NCBI RefSeq assembly: GCF_900109885.1
Contig: NZ_FOBS01000018.1
Span: forward strand, 1 to 64,000
DNA: 64,000 bases
Direction of reading: 5' to 3'
From: Syntrophus gentianae
GTDB lineage: Bacteria; Desulfobacterota; Syntrophia; Syntrophales; Syntrophaceae
In this document: piece by piece, positions 25,931-33,208 of the stretch
Layout: the number at the start of each line of letters is the position of its first letter
Position numbering within the stretch: the first letter of the stretch is position 1
Made by a program: the position numbers and the translations under genes
The notes under the pieces: generated by a model
Database searches by the model: none
Told to the model about the DNA's origin: nothing
The model's input: only the letters and a program-made list of their open reading frames with translations

Positions 25931-27586
25931 TCAGGGTTTGACGTAGCTTCCCGCCAACTCCGGATTTCTCTGCCAGGGCGCCTTCGCCAGGCTCAGGATC
26001 TTCGAATGGACCAGGCGGTCGATTTCCCGATAAAAATTGATGGCCCCACGAAATCCCGCATAGGGTCCGCTGTAATCGTAGCTGTGCAACTGCTTCATCG
26101 GTATGCCCGTTTTCTGGACGACATACTTTTCCTTGATTCCCGCACAGAAGACATCGGGCTTGTACTTCTCCAGGAGGATCTCGGTTTCATGATGGTTCAG
26201 ATCGTCGATGGCAAGAGTTCCGTCCGGCATCTCCGGCATCATGCCCGCGTAATTTCCGAAGAGAAGGTCTTCCTCCCCCTCAAAACGCTTCAGGGCCGCT
26301 TTCTCCCGGCGCGGGCGGTAGCGCGCGTCGTCCGGCTGCACATTCAGCTCTTCGATATTCCGGGTGTCGGCATCCATCACGATATTGGGGATCACCTTGC
26401 GCCCCTCGTAGTCGTCCCGGTGGGCGAACTCGTACCCGGCGGACACGGTTTTCATCCCGATTTCCCGAAACAGCTCCTGATAGTGATGCGCCCGGGAACC
26501 GCCGACAAAGAGCATGGCCAGCTTGCCCTCGCAACGGGTCGTCACCTCCTGCCGCACCTTTTCCACCTCCACCATCTCTTCGGCAATGACCTCCTCCACG
26601 CGCTGTTTCAGGGCCTCGTCCTCAAAGTAAGCGGCGATCTTCCGGAGCGATTTGGCCGTGGCTTCGGCGCCGATGAAGTTGATCTTGAACCAGGGGATGC
26701 CGTACTTCTTCTCCATCATCTCCGCCATGTAGTTGATGGAGCGGTGGCACATGACGACGTTGAGGTCGACGGTATGGGCACTGGCGAATTCATCGTACTC
26801 CGAGTTGCCGCTGAAGGTGGCGTGGGCGGTAAGTCCGCACTTCTCCGTAATGCGCTCGATCTCGAAGGCGTCGCCGCCGATGTTGTACTCGCCCAGGATG
26901 CTGAAGCGGAAAGGCTTGTCCGTCGGCGGCGTATCGAGCTGACCGATCACGTCGGTAAAGATCTTGTTGTTGGCGATATGGTGACCGGCAGACTGGCTCA
27001 CGCCCTTATAGCCCTCGCAGCTGAAGGCGAAGATATTGGTTCCGGGATTCTTTTCCTCCATGTCCCGGGCCACGGCATGAACATCATCCCCGATCAGCCC
27101 CACGGGGCAGGTTGAGAAGATGCCGATCGCCTTGGGATGAAAGGTGTCGATCGCCTCCTGGACGGCCTGGCGCAGTTTCTTCTCTCCACCGAAGATGATG
27201 TTGTCTTCCTGCATGTCCGTGGACATGGTGTAGGTCATGAAGTTCGCGCTCTCCGGCGTCCTGGGTCGGGTCTGATTCCGCCGGGTCAGCCAGCTGTAGA
27301 AGGCGCAGCCGATGGGGCCGTGGGTGATCTGCAGGATGTCCCGGGTGGGTCCCAGAACGACGCCTTTGCAGCCCGCATAGGCGCAGCCGCGCATGGTGAG
27401 AATGCCGGGGATGGTCCTTGAATTCGCCAGGATTTCGGGAACTTCCTCGTTGTCCCCCACCTTGTTGACAACAATCTGTTTGGCCCTCTTGCGGGCCACC
27501 TTGGCCGGATATTTCCGAAGGAGTTCCTCCCGGACCTCCTGAGGGTCGATGGTTAATGCACTGTTATTCACGATTTCGGCAGACAT
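25931..27586 (-). CDS. nifD: Nitrogenase MoFe protein alpha chain NifD
   Basis: 551 residues. P-cluster ligands in CAYAGCKG, HGPIGCAFYSW and STCPVGLIGDD; the active-site His segment GVSQSAGHHIANN; the FeMo-co Cys in VVMCHRSINYM and His in LHSYDYSGPYAGF. About 60 residues longer than Azotobacter NifD because of an insertion around residues 380-440, as in clostridial/archaeal-type NifD. These ligands support a Mo nitrogenase rather than an anf/vnf enzyme (no delta-subunit gene). Start behind AAGGAGGAAGGCA. Confidence 0.96.
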   Translation of the reverse strand: MSAEIVNNSALTIDPQEVREELLRKYPAKVARKRAKQIVVNKVGDNEEVPEILANSRTIPGILTMRGCAYAGCKGVVLGPTRDILQITHGPIGCAFYSWLTRRNQTRPRTPESANFMTYTMSTDMQEDNIIFGGEKKLRQAVQEAIDTFHPKAIGIFSTCPVGLIGDDVHAVARDMEEKNPGTNIFAFSCEGYKGVSQSAGHHIANNKIFTDVIGQLDTPPTDKPFRFSILGEYNIGGDAFEIERITEKCGLTAHATFSGNSEYDEFASAHTVDLNVVMCHRSINYMAEMMEKKYGIPWFKINFIGAEATAKSLRKIAAYFEDEALKQRVEEVIAEEMVEVEKVRQEVTTRCEGKLAMLFVGGSRAHHYQELFREIGMKTVSAGYEFAHRDDYEGRKVIPNIVMDADTRNIEELNVQPDDARYRPRREKAALKRFEGEEDLLFGNYAGMMPEMPDGTLAIDDLNHHETEILLEKYKPDVFCAGIKEKYVVQKTGIPMKQLHSYDYSGPYAGFRGAINFYREIDRLVHSKILSLAKAPWQRNPELAGSYVKP

Positions 27587-27622
27587 TGCCTTCCTCCTTG
27601 TCTTGTTTTTCCAGGGAATCTT

Positions 27623-28003
27623 TTAAATCTCATCGAGGGTGTCATCGCCGTTTTCCCCCGTGCGGATCCGGATCGATTCGTCCACCGGCATCACAAAAAT
27701 CTTGCCGTCGCCGTGCTTGCCGGTCCGGCTGACGGCGATGATGGTTGACACGGTCCTGGCGACGAGTTTGTCCGGCACTATGATCGAGATCATCCGTTTG
27801 GGAATCAGCCGCTGGGTATTCCCCAGTTGAGAAATGGCCTCTTCGTAGCCCTGCTCGGCCCCTTTGAGGATGTCAAGATCAATGAGCCCCTTGCCCCGGC
27901 CCAGACACTCCCGGGCATGGAGCGAAGAGATCCCCGCTTCGGCCAAGGCCGTTTTCGTCTGGTTGATCCGGTTCATTCGAATGATGGCCATCACCTCTTT
28001 CAT
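27623..28003 (-). CDS. nifI2: PII-like nitrogenase regulator NifI2
   Basis: 126 residues of the GlnB/PII superfamily with a T-loop insertion typical of NifI2 (GLIDLDILKGAEQGYEEAIS) and the C-terminal TGKHGDGKIFVMPVDESIRI. With NifI1 it forms a complex that binds the MoFe protein and switches off nitrogenase in response to 2-oxoglutarate/ATP in methanogens. Overlaps nifI1 by 4 bp (ATGA), so translation is coupled. Confidence 0.93.
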   Translation of the reverse strand: MKEVMAIIRMNRINQTKTALAEAGISSLHARECLGRGKGLIDLDILKGAEQGYEEAISQLGNTQRLIPKRMISIIVPDKLVARTVSTIIAVSRTGKHGDGKIFVMPVDESIRIRTGENGDDTLDEI

Positions 28004-28353
28004 ACCTTGACCTCCTCGATGCCGGCGACGGTTTCCCTGATCCCGGAACTGACCGTGTAAATTTCCTCCACCGGCGAGATGAAGATCTTGCCGTCGCCAA
28101 AGGCCCCTTTCTCCCCGGTGCGGGCGGAAGAGATAATCGTCTTTACAACCAGTTCCTTGTCCTCATCGGAAACGACCATCATCAGCATTTCCTTGGAAAT
28201 CTCGTCATAGGTGATATCCCCGATGCGGATGCCCCTCTGTTTGCCCCGCCCGGAAACATTGATCCGGGTGACAGCGGGAAATCCTTCGTCCATCAGTCGT
28301 TCCAGGACTCCGTCAACCTTTTCCGGTCGAACGATTGCGCGTATCATCAGCAT
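28000..28353 (-). CDS. nifI1: PII-like nitrogenase regulator NifI1
   Basis: 117 residues, PII family (MIRAIVRPEKVDGVLERL, TGEKGAFGDGKIFISPVEEI) located between nifH and nifD, the diagnostic position for NifI1. Lacks the standard uridylylated Tyr context of GlnB, fitting a role in direct post-translational nitrogenase control. Start behind AAAAGGAGAAG. Confidence 0.94.
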   Translation of the reverse strand: MLMIRAIVRPEKVDGVLERLMDEGFPAVTRINVSGRGKQRGIRIGDITYDEISKEMLMMVVSDEDKELVVKTIISSARTGEKGAFGDGKIFISPVEEIYTVSSGIRETVAGIEEVKV

Positions 28354-28371
28354 GTTTCTTCTCCTTTTCTT

Positions 28372-29289
<918 letters not shown>

Positions 29290-29413
29290 TCATCATCGCA
29301 TATTAGCTCGTATAAACAGGATGATAGCGTGACAGATGATTTACTTGGACGGCCAAAGACCACCTGTCGAAACCCGCTTTTCAGCTACCAACAGGTAGGA
29401 TTCACGAGAAAGG

Positions 29414-29427
29414 CTACAGGGATGTAG
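29414..29427. promoter_or_regulatory. Palindrome CTACA-N4-TGTAG upstream of nifH
   Basis: CTACAGGGATGTAG, followed by GAT, lies about 155 bp upstream of the nifH -24 element, the usual distance for an enhancer-type activator site. The same palindrome plus GAT occurs upstream of the outer-membrane protein gene at 35955-35968. The activator is unknown; NifA is the local candidate, although its classical site is TGT-N10-ACA. Confidence 0.4.
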
Positions 29428-29442
29428 GATTCGGGGAGAAAA

Positions 29443-29480
29443 GAAAAAAAACGCCGCCGAAACCGGGCGGTTTTGGCGGC
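29443..29480 (-). terminator. Terminator downstream of ppnP
   Basis: 12-bp stem (GCCGCCAAAACC with GGTTTCGGCGGC, one wobble pair, 4-nt loop), then eight T residues in the minus direction. It ends the ppnP transcript before the nifH regulatory region. Confidence 0.8.
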
Positions 29481-29523
29481 AAAGGAATGCGTTTTCAGTA
29501 AAACGAAAGGATTGGGCGGATCT

Positions 29524-29808
29524 TTACGATGGACTGATGTAATAGCAGATGTACGCGACATCGGCCGCTGCCTCGATATCGAAGGACGACTTCGGCGGGA
29601 CGATAAAGGTTTCGCCTTTTCCAAAGGACTGCCAATCGTCTCCGGGCAGCTTCACCCTTGCAGAGCCGGCAACGATGGTCATATGCTCTTCGGAATCCGT
29701 CCCAAAGGTATAACTCCCCGGTTCGATCACCCCCACGGTAGCCCTGCCCTCCGGTACATTTACGGCAAGGCTCTGCACCTTGCCTTCAAAATATGAATTG
29801 TGCTGCAT
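29524..29808 (-). CDS. ppnP: Pyrimidine/purine nucleoside phosphorylase PpnP
   Basis: 94 residues from the ATG behind CAGGAGGTTGAA. Single-domain cupin of the DUF1255/YaiE family (NVPEGRATVGVIEPGSYTFG, EEHMTIVAGSARVKLPG, ETFIVPPKSSFDIE). The family phosphorolyses a broad set of nucleosides. Full length. Its own terminator and its ribosome site are intact, so it looks functional despite lying at the edge of the remnant-rich island. Confidence 0.88.
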   Translation of the reverse strand: MQHNSYFEGKVQSLAVNVPEGRATVGVIEPGSYTFGTDSEEHMTIVAGSARVKLPGDDWQSFGKGETFIVPPKSSFDIEAAADVAYICYYISPS

Positions 29809-29840
29809 TTCAACCTCCTGGTTATTTTCGTTTATCTGGT

Positions 29841-30019
29841 TTAGGCATAATTCATTCCTATTGCCCATATTCGCACTTCAGGATGGACTTCAAAACCAAG
29901 TTTCCGAAGGGCTTTAATAAGTTGTGAATCAGTAACTGAGGAAAAGTTACTCATTGGGAGACTGCCACGCGCTGAATGCCAATGAATTCGTTTGATACAG
30001 GTTCCTCAATCTCAACGAA
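29841..30019 (-). pseudogene. hicB-hicA toxin-antitoxin remnant
   Basis: A 37-codon frame from ATG 29954 gives SVTDSQLIKALRKLGFEV, the N-terminus of a HicA toxin (SVTGxELIKALxKxGFxV in the family), then unrelated sequence and TAA at 29841. The catalytic His/Gly region is absent. Just upstream, 22 codons (VEIEEPVSNEFIGIQRVAVS) end in a TGA that overlaps the ATG as ATGA, as expected for a HicB-like or other antitoxin C-terminus. Both genes are truncated, so no active pair remains. Confidence 0.45.
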
Positions 30020-30051
30020 TCATTTCTTTTTTTATTTGGCAAACACAAAAA

Positions 30052-30180
30052 TCAGCCACGAGTGTTACGAGTCGGCTGGATTGGCTTTTTGGCCTTTTCC
30101 TTCAACGCGTAGGTCTTGATCTTTCTATTGAACTCATAAAGATCACTGAGTTTTTTTAGGACCTTGTCAATCTTTGTCAT
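30052..30180 (-). CDS. 42-residue basic protein overlapping the nucleotidyltransferase
   Basis: ATG 30180 overlaps the last 14 bp of the upstream nucleotidyltransferase gene in another frame, so translation is probably coupled. Sequence MTKIDKVLKKLSDLYEFNRK then a lysine-rich tail; helical and basic. No family recognised. Coupling suggests a partner, stabiliser or antidote of the nucleotidyltransferase. Confidence 0.6.
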   Translation of the reverse strand: MTKIDKVLKKLSDLYEFNRKIKTYALKEKAKKPIQPTRNTRG

Positions 30181-30625
30181 CTTTAAGCTTCTCTATATCT
30201 ACCTGATCCTGTTTCGAGTCCCTCATCTTTTTGAGCCAGATCAAGTCTTTCTTATTTGCAAGCATGACCCTTCCTTCTTCTGACTCCGCTTCCACAGCAT
30301 TCTGAATTACCTTTCTGACCTCCTCATCTTTGGCAACAAGAATATCGATCAGCATTTCATCTTCTTCGTTTACAACCTTTAGAAACCGATGAAGCTCGAT
30401 GGCCACGTTCCGGAATGTCCAAGGAGATGCAGATTCGAAATATCTATCCTTTTCCAGAACACCTTTGACCTTATCAAAGTCGTCGTTGTCGACAAGGAGG
30501 TCAATGTCTCGGGTGAATCGCGGCTCTGTATAAAAAGCCATCGCGACCCCGCCTACAAGCGCATACCTTACCCGTTCCTTCTCCAACCTCGATATCAATC
30601 GCTTGAATTCTTCAAATACGTTCAT
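30167..30625 (-). CDS. MNT/AbiEii-like nucleotidyltransferase
   Basis: 152 residues; start at the ATG behind TTTAAGGAAGAG. Nucleotidyltransferase-fold motif GGVAMAFYTEPRFTRDIDLL (GG then DxD), the pattern of AbiEii/DUF6036 and MNT-type proteins, with an acidic C-terminus. Such proteins act as toxins or antitoxins through NMP transfer. Member of the AT-richer island; followed by an overlapping 42-residue gene. Confidence 0.75.
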   Translation of the reverse strand: MNVFEEFKRLISRLEKERVRYALVGGVAMAFYTEPRFTRDIDLLVDNDDFDKVKGVLEKDRYFESASPWTFRNVAIELHRFLKVVNEEDEMLIDILVAKDEEVRKVIQNAVEAESEEGRVMLANKKDLIWLKKMRDSKQDQVDIEKLKDDKD

Positions 30626-30673
30626 TCTCTCTTCCTTAAAACCAACGCCCCGGATGAGCAGCGCGCCCGTTGC

Positions 30674-30764
30674 GCCTGACTCAATTCGGTTGATGTGCCA
30701 AACATGGATTTTGTTGTTTAAAATTTGGTTAGTGGCGCGCGTCTGGTTCATTGCGTCGTTGGGC
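30674..30764 (-). mobile_element. Decayed attC-like site
   Basis: On the minus strand an R''-like GCCCAAC (30758-30764) lies 80 bp after the stop of the membrane-protein gene. About 80 bp further, GTCAGGC (30674-30680) is one base from a GTTAGGC core. The inner arms pair only partly. This is the place where the second cassette's attC should be, so it is read as a degenerate site with low confidence. Confidence 0.3.
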
Positions 30765-30843
30765 AAGTGTACCGCTTCTCACACCATGTCGACTGAAGAG
30801 CCAGAAAGTTCGTTCAGAATTGGCTTGTCTAAGGCACACGCTC

Positions 30844-31365
30844 TCAGCCCTCCGATTGATCCCCATGCAACTTCAGTTTCCTGGCCTTTCTAACAATGTT
30901 GACACCGAGCGCAGCAGCCTTTGTCTGAATGTCATTAATCGCTTGGTTCTGAGCACTGATCAGAGCTTGAGCCTCCGAAATTAGCGTCTCGAGGGGTCTT
31001 GCGTCTCCCTCCATGGGAAGTTTTCCATCGATATCGAGAACATAAGCGTTACACGCCACCGCTAGCATCTTCAGGTCTGGTGCAATACTCTCGTACCGGA
31101 AGGCTGTGATCATTGAAGTCAAGACCGTAATGATTAAACCCACACCTGTGTATATGAGCACAACAGTGATGCCATCTCCCATATACGTTTTTGCTACGTC
31201 TCTCGTGGCTACAAATGCCCCAAGGAAAATAATGACAATGCGAAACCACTTTGCAGTATCAGAGAAACGCTCTGCTCGTTTTTCAATTGCAATCTGGAGC
31301 ACGCTCAACTCTTCCTGACGTTCATTGATTTCTTTCTTGAGGGAATCGAATAGTGATACTGTCAT
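30844..31365 (-). CDS. Two-helix membrane protein (SLATT-like), cassette-borne
   Basis: 173 residues; start behind CGAAAGGAGACAAGCG. N-terminal helix (KKEINERQEELSVLQIAIEK), two membrane helices (about 42-58 and 66-88; VIIFLGAFVA, VVLIYTGVGLIITVLTSMI), then a helical C-terminus. The layout resembles SLATT-type 2TM effectors that accompany nucleotide-signalling or toxin systems, but no signature residue proves this. It lies directly after the attC core site, as expected for an integron cassette gene. Confidence 0.6.
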   Translation of the reverse strand: MTVSLFDSLKKEINERQEELSVLQIAIEKRAERFSDTAKWFRIVIIFLGAFVATRDVAKTYMGDGITVVLIYTGVGLIITVLTSMITAFRYESIAPDLKMLAVACNAYVLDIDGKLPMEGDARPLETLISEAQALISAQNQAINDIQTKAAALGVNIVRKARKLKLHGDQSEG

Positions 31366-31391
31366 CGCTTGTCTCCTTTCGTTTGATGTAC

Positions 31392-31457
31392 GCCCAACGT
31401 GGGCATAACCGGGAGTGGCCCGCGAGGGAAACGATCCGGTTCATGCCGTGGTTAGGC
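31392..31457 (-). mobile_element. Integron attC recombination site
   Basis: Minus-strand R'' GCCTAAC (31451-31457) pairs with R' GTTGGGC (31392-31398). Inside are CAC/CAC unpaired spacers, then L'' GGCATGAACCGG pairing with L' CCGGTTATGCC, leaving one extrahelical G. These are the defining parts of a folded attC: R box, unpaired central spacer, L box with extrahelical base. 66 bp long. It lies between two minus-strand genes in the expected 3' position of the first. Confidence 0.85.
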
Positions 31458-31556
31458 AGTTCCTCAATACCCTCGTTGCCCGCGCCAACAGTTCCTTTGG
31501 CTCGAAATCGACTCTCTTCTCCATGAAGCCCTCTCAGCATCTCCTTGTCAACATAG

Positions 31557-32165
31557 CTATCCGTGTTTGCCGTAGTGATCCATGTAACTCAGTAAAGCTT
31601 CTTCTTCAGTAGGAAGGACCGTTTTGACTCTCTCAATGAGCATCAATACGGCTTCTGCGTCTTTTGTTGACACAAAATGTAGAGCGCAATGACTACCATC
31701 GCAGAACTGCCTTGGGTAGAGGTCTTGTGCGGTTAGGGGGATTGGATATCGACCAGCCCATACCATGAAGTGCTCTAACCTTTCGAGGTATTCCATATCA
31801 TTTTTGGACAAAGACAAACCGAGTTGCTCGAATAGCTCGATAAGTTGATGAGACTTGAGAGCAAAAGTCGCCTTACGGGTTGTTGCGGCGCCCCGTGCCG
31901 CAAGACCGGCCTTGACAAGGTTTTCAATAGCAAACCCGTACAACATGAGAGCCGTGCTCCCGATAAACGGCTCCTCTTTTATGCTCCCCTCTTTAAAAGC
32001 TTTGAGGTCGCCAAAAAACTGTGCCCAGAGTAAATCCGCAGACTTTATCAATTCATTTGCCTTGCAAATCCACAGATACGCTTCAGAGCAACTCATCCTA
32101 TAGATTTCATTAGCGAATCTCTTCGGCATCGATTTGGCTATGCGTGTTCTTTTTTGGTTTGTCAT
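31557..32165 (-). CDS. Unknown HEPN-like helical protein, cassette-borne
   Basis: 202 residues, mostly helical, with FAIENLVKAGLAARG and KSHQLIELFEQLGLSL followed by MVWAGRYPIP. The spacing recalls HEPN-type proteins, but the RxxxxH ribonuclease motif is not evident. Its ATG is 8 bp from a GTTAGGC core (32173-32179) and an attC follows the gene, so gene plus attC form a complete integron cassette of about 780 bp. Function unknown. Confidence 0.6.
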   Translation of the reverse strand: MTNQKRTRIAKSMPKRFANEIYRMSCSEAYLWICKANELIKSADLLWAQFFGDLKAFKEGSIKEEPFIGSTALMLYGFAIENLVKAGLAARGAATTRKATFALKSHQLIELFEQLGLSLSKNDMEYLERLEHFMVWAGRYPIPLTAQDLYPRQFCDGSHCALHFVSTKDAEAVLMLIERVKTVLPTEEEALLSYMDHYGKHG

Positions 32166-32172
32166 GATTTGT

Positions 32173-32179
32173 GCCTAAC
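32173..32179 (-). mobile_element. Cassette boundary core site GTTAGGC
   Basis: A GTTRRRY core immediately before the ATG at 32165 marks the 5' edge of the first cassette. The sequence further upstream (32180-32300) shows no R'' box or pairing arm, so it is either an attI-like site or the cut end of a lost attC. Confidence 0.45.
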
Positions 32180-32302
32180 AATTAATATACGAAGTTCGCT
32201 GTTTCCGATTTTTTGTTATCAACATACCACACGATAATTTGCCAAAAAAGTGAAATGTTTCATAATTTCAAATCGCTAGTCATCTAGAGAATTTCGGATA
32301 TC

Positions 32303-32644
32303 ATGGTAATAAGGACTAAAAACGAACTTTTTAATTTATGGGAAATTTGTCAATTGCTGGTGAAATCAAGAAGTCCTTACAAGGGATGTCTCAAAGAGTC
32401 AGATGAGGAACAGAGCGCCGCCTGGCGAAGTTACCTGATCCGGCATTATCTGAACCGGGACAATCCCCTGCTTGGCTATTCCATTTCCGCCACCCACCAT
32501 GCGGCGTTTCTGAACAATGCTGCCCGGGCTATCCTGTTAGCAATGGTGTCTGCATTGGTATTGTTGGAAGGGATGAATCTCCCCCAAGGGTATGGAAGAA
32601 ATATGAGTCCAATTTCTTGTTTGCTGGGCATAACGGCGAATTAA
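32303..32644 (+). CDS. Unknown 113-residue ORF
   Basis: The only plausible plus-strand frame in the island. The first 30 codons are AT-rich, then composition shifts to GC-rich from about 32400 (SAAWRSYLIRHYLNRDNPLL, AILLAMVSALVLLEGMN). No ribosome site and no known motif. The composition shift suggests a chimera or a fragment of a larger gene. It is not a tyrosine recombinase, so it is not the missing integron integrase. Confidence 0.3.
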   Translation: MVIRTKNELFNLWEICQLLVKSRSPYKGCLKESDEEQSAAWRSYLIRHYLNRDNPLLGYSISATHHAAFLNNAARAILLAMVSALVLLEGMNLPQGYGRNMSPISCLLGITAN

Positions 32645-32683
32645 CGGGTAGTGTTGGCGATGCGAAGGAACTCCGGGTTCTTT

Positions 32684-32941
32684 CTATAGGTAGATGTCTT
32701 TCCTATGCCCGACCTTCCCTACCCATACGGTGACTGCTTCGTCTTGAATGAAATAGACGATTCGGCAGCGACCCTGGCAAATGCGATATTCTTCCTGATC
32801 AGTCAGCTTCTCACAGCACGGAGGCCGTGGATTCTATGCCAGCAGTTCAATGCAATCGGGGGTCTTCTTGAGATTCTCTTTGGGAATCCCACGGAAGTCT
32901 CTCTCGACGGACTCTTTGAAGAAGACCTTATATACGGGCAT
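32684..32941 (-). pseudogene. RelE/ParE-family toxin with an in-frame amber codon
   Basis: Read through, the frame is 85 codons: MPVYKVFFKESVERDFRGIP, then LLA, TAG at 32834-32836, then NPRPPCCEKLTDQEEYRICQ, IVYFIQDEAVTVWVG and TAG. This is a normal-length RelE toxin in which codon 36 is TAG where relatives commonly have Glu (one base change from GAG). The start overlaps the antitoxin gene by 14 bp. The toxin should be inactive unless the stop is suppressed. Confidence 0.8.
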
Positions 32942-33161
32942 CTCGTCTCAGCCTCTTGATCATTTCATCATAGCTGATCAGAGGCTCGCCGACCCTTTCT
33001 TCGAAAGCCTCAATGTCCTCGGCATCCTCCGACAGGGCTTCTCTGACGACTTTATTGACGAGTTCCGACACAGACTGAGAAGTCTCGACAGCTTTCAGTC
33101 GAAGCGCTTTGTGTAGTTCCGGGTCCAAATATACGATAGCTCGTTTGGCTCCTGTTGCCAT
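32928..33161 (-). CDS. Ribbon-helix-helix antitoxin
   Basis: 77 residues: MATGAKRAIVYLDPELHKAL is a CopG/RHH DNA-binding N-terminus, and the C-terminal half (SYDEMIKRLRRDARI) is the toxin-binding tail. Overlaps the broken relE (32684-32941). It probably survives as an orphan antitoxin and autorepressor. 48 bp downstream of nifA in the same direction. Confidence 0.85.
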   Translation of the reverse strand: MATGAKRAIVYLDPELHKALRLKAVETSQSVSELVNKVVREALSEDAEDIEAFEERVGEPLISYDEMIKRLRRDARI

Positions 33162-33208
33162 ACCACCAAAACGTCATAACGGCAATTTTTTGGATCAGGG
33201 ATTCCGAC

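Noticed and set aside
32303..32644. Integron integrase gene
   Set aside because: Too short and without the tyrosine-recombinase HxLRH or GH motifs.
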